Source: an uncultured Ruminococcus sp.
Lineage (GTDB): Bacteria > Bacillota > Clostridia > Oscillospirales > Ruminococcaceae
DNA length: 15,243 bases
Direction: 5' to 3'
Assembly: GCF_946187255.1 (NCBI RefSeq)
Contig: NZ_CAMHRZ010000055.1
Coordinates: 1 to 15,243, forward strand
Numbering within the stretch: the first letter of the stretch is position 1; every line of letters starts with the position of its first letter. Shown piece after piece: positions 14,591 to 15,243 of this stretch. The notes beneath the pieces are model-generated. The model was not told where the DNA came from. It searched no databases and saw only the letters and a list, made by a program, of their open reading frames with translations. The translations under genes and the position numbers were made by a program.

Positions 14591-15012
14591 GAATAGTACC
14601 CATGACAGAGGAAAATGTGGCAGAAGCCGCAAGGATCTCCGCCGCCTGCTTAAAAGAAGCCTGGAGTGAGGATACCTGTCGGGCGCAGCTGAAAAATCCT
14701 CACGACCACACGCTGATAGCCTATATAGACGGTGCAGCAGCGGGATTTCTGAGCTGCTGGTGTATCGCGGGTGAAGCGGAGATAAACAATATCTGTGTGT
14801 TGCCTGACTACCGCAGAAAGGGCATAGCGCGTGCGATGTTTGAAAGGATATTCGCTGAGATACCCGATGCCGAATGTTGGGTGCTGGAGGTAAGGGAGTC
14901 AAATTCCGCCGCCATAGCGCTGTATGAAAACCTGGGTTTTGCCGCTGTGGGTGTGCGGAAAGATTTCTACGATGACCCGCAGGAAAACGCGGTGATAATG
15001 ACAAAGGAATAG
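14584..15012 (+). CDS. rimI: RimI-type GNAT N-acetyltransferase
   Basis: A 142-residue GNAT enzyme that fits RimI, which acetylates the N-terminal alanine of ribosomal protein S18. INNICVLPDYRRKGIA includes the acetyl-CoA loop R77-R-K-G-I-A82. LEVRESNSAAIALYENLGF (101-119) and GVRKDFY are the RimI hallmarks, with E102 and Y114 at the places expected for the acid-base residues. ATG 14584 overlaps the end of the methyltransferase gene by 7 bp, so the two are translationally coupled. RimI genes of Firmicutes are often found with tsaB, tsaD or tsaE; none is visible here, so the target may differ. Confidence 0.85.
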   Translation: MLRIVPMTEENVAEAARISAACLKEAWSEDTCRAQLKNPHDHTLIAYIDGAAAGFLSCWCIAGEAEINNICVLPDYRRKGIARAMFERIFAEIPDAECWVLEVRESNSAAIALYENLGFAAVGVRKDFYDDPQENAVIMTKE

Positions 15013-15019
15013 TATGCGG

Positions 15020-15054
15020 GAAATGTCGTTTTAGCTAAGCGGCATTTCTTTTTT
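15020..15054 (+). terminator. Terminator of the hisC-rimI operon
   Basis: GAAATGTCG (15020-15028) pairs with CGGCATTTC (15040-15048), including one G-U pair, around an 11-base loop, followed by a T6 run (15049-15054). It starts 8 bases after the rimI stop codon. Confidence 0.88.
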
Positions 15055-15075
15055 ATTGCTTTAGTACGCTAAACA

Positions 15076-15093
15076 ATATCCTGAATATCCTGA
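15076..15093. repeat. 9-bp tandem repeat ATATCCTGA x2
   Basis: ATATCCTGA occurs twice head to tail (15076-15084, 15085-15093) and is followed by a looser related AATCCTAA (15096-15103). It lies downstream of the last terminator, in a non-coding stretch. It could be a regulator-binding site. Confidence 0.55.
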
Positions 15094-15135
15094 CAAATCC
15101 TAACACAGCTTATCCGGTAAAATAAAGCCCGAAAT

Positions 15136-15159
15136 ACAGGCGCTTCAGCCCTGTTTTTT
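15136..15159 (+). terminator. Possible second terminator or leader hairpin
   Basis: ACAGG (15136-15140) pairs with CCTGT (15050-15054 offset to 15150-15154) around a loop that includes GCTTCAG, then a T6 run (15154-15159). The stem is short, so it is only terminator-like. It could back up the upstream terminator or lie in the leader of a gene beyond the window. Confidence 0.4.
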
Positions 15160-15161
15160 AT

Positions 15162-15179
15162 TTTACTGAATTTACTGAA
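15162..15179. repeat. 9-bp tandem repeat TTTACTGAA x2
   Basis: TTTACTGAA occurs twice head to tail (15162-15170, 15171-15179). A G-rich AGGGGGTAAAT follows at 15185-15195 and a TATAAT at 15209-15214 without a good -35. No gene is seen from 15055 to the window end. Confidence 0.5.
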
Positions 15180-15243
15180 CGGGTAGGGGGTAAATGTGAA
15201 AATACAGGTATAATTACTAATATATGGTAAATTTTCATAAACC

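Noticed and set aside
15186..15214. Promoter at the right edge with TATAAT 15209-15214
   Set aside because: The -10 is perfect, but no -35 stands at 16-18 bp (the place is a G run), and no gene follows in the window.
1..15243. CRISPR array, IS element, prophage, tRNA or rRNA
   Set aside because: No spaced direct repeats, transposase, integrase, or RNA gene signatures were seen on either strand.

Overview
The window is bacterial and most likely from a Ruminococcus-type clostridium (Oscillospiraceae). The reasons are near-even base composition, heavy ATA use for isoleucine, strong purine-rich ribosome binding sites, several TTG starts, and Firmicute-style gene families (V-type ATPase, UPF0735 ACT protein next to homoserine dehydrogenase). 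This placement is inference; no rRNA or marker gene is present.

Layout. (1) 142-1962, minus strand: a two-gene unit of an ACT-domain protein (PheB/UPF0735-like) followed by homoserine dehydrogenase. It is driven by a near-consensus promoter at 2007-2035 and ends in one or two terminators. (2) 1963-2310: a divergent intergenic region with the promoter of the next operon and, right after its start point, a terminator-like hairpin that could act as an attenuator. (3) 2311-11615, plus strand: a complete V-type (A/V-ATPase) operon in the order G/H-stalk, C, I, K, F, E, A, B, D, followed 3 bp later by an HdeD/DUF308 membrane protein, and closed by a terminator at 11624-11648. (4) 11865-12833: a single-gene unit for an acidic secreted lipoprotein of unknown function, with its own promoter and terminator. 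(5) 12997-15012: an operon of histidinol-phosphate aminotransferase, a small SAM-dependent methyltransferase and a RimI-type N-acetyltransferase, with a consensus promoter and a terminator. (6) 15055-15243: a non-coding tail with two unrelated 9-bp tandem repeats and a second terminator-like hairpin.

How the genes work together. The nine V-ATPase proteins make a full rotary machine: A3B3 catalytic head, D/F central rotor, C coupling cup, E/G peripheral stalks, and membrane subunits I and K. It pumps H+ or Na+ at the cost of ATP, or makes ATP from the gradient. The co-transcribed HdeD-like protein suggests a link to acid or membrane stress. The other genes serve amino-acid synthesis (homoserine branch, histidine) and protein modification.

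Most of the window is housekeeping. I did not find a clearly new defence or mobile system. The points most worth a second look are the leader hairpin before the ATPase operon, the HdeD gene inside that operon, the unusual proteolipid architecture, the orphan lipoprotein, and the tandem repeats at the right edge.
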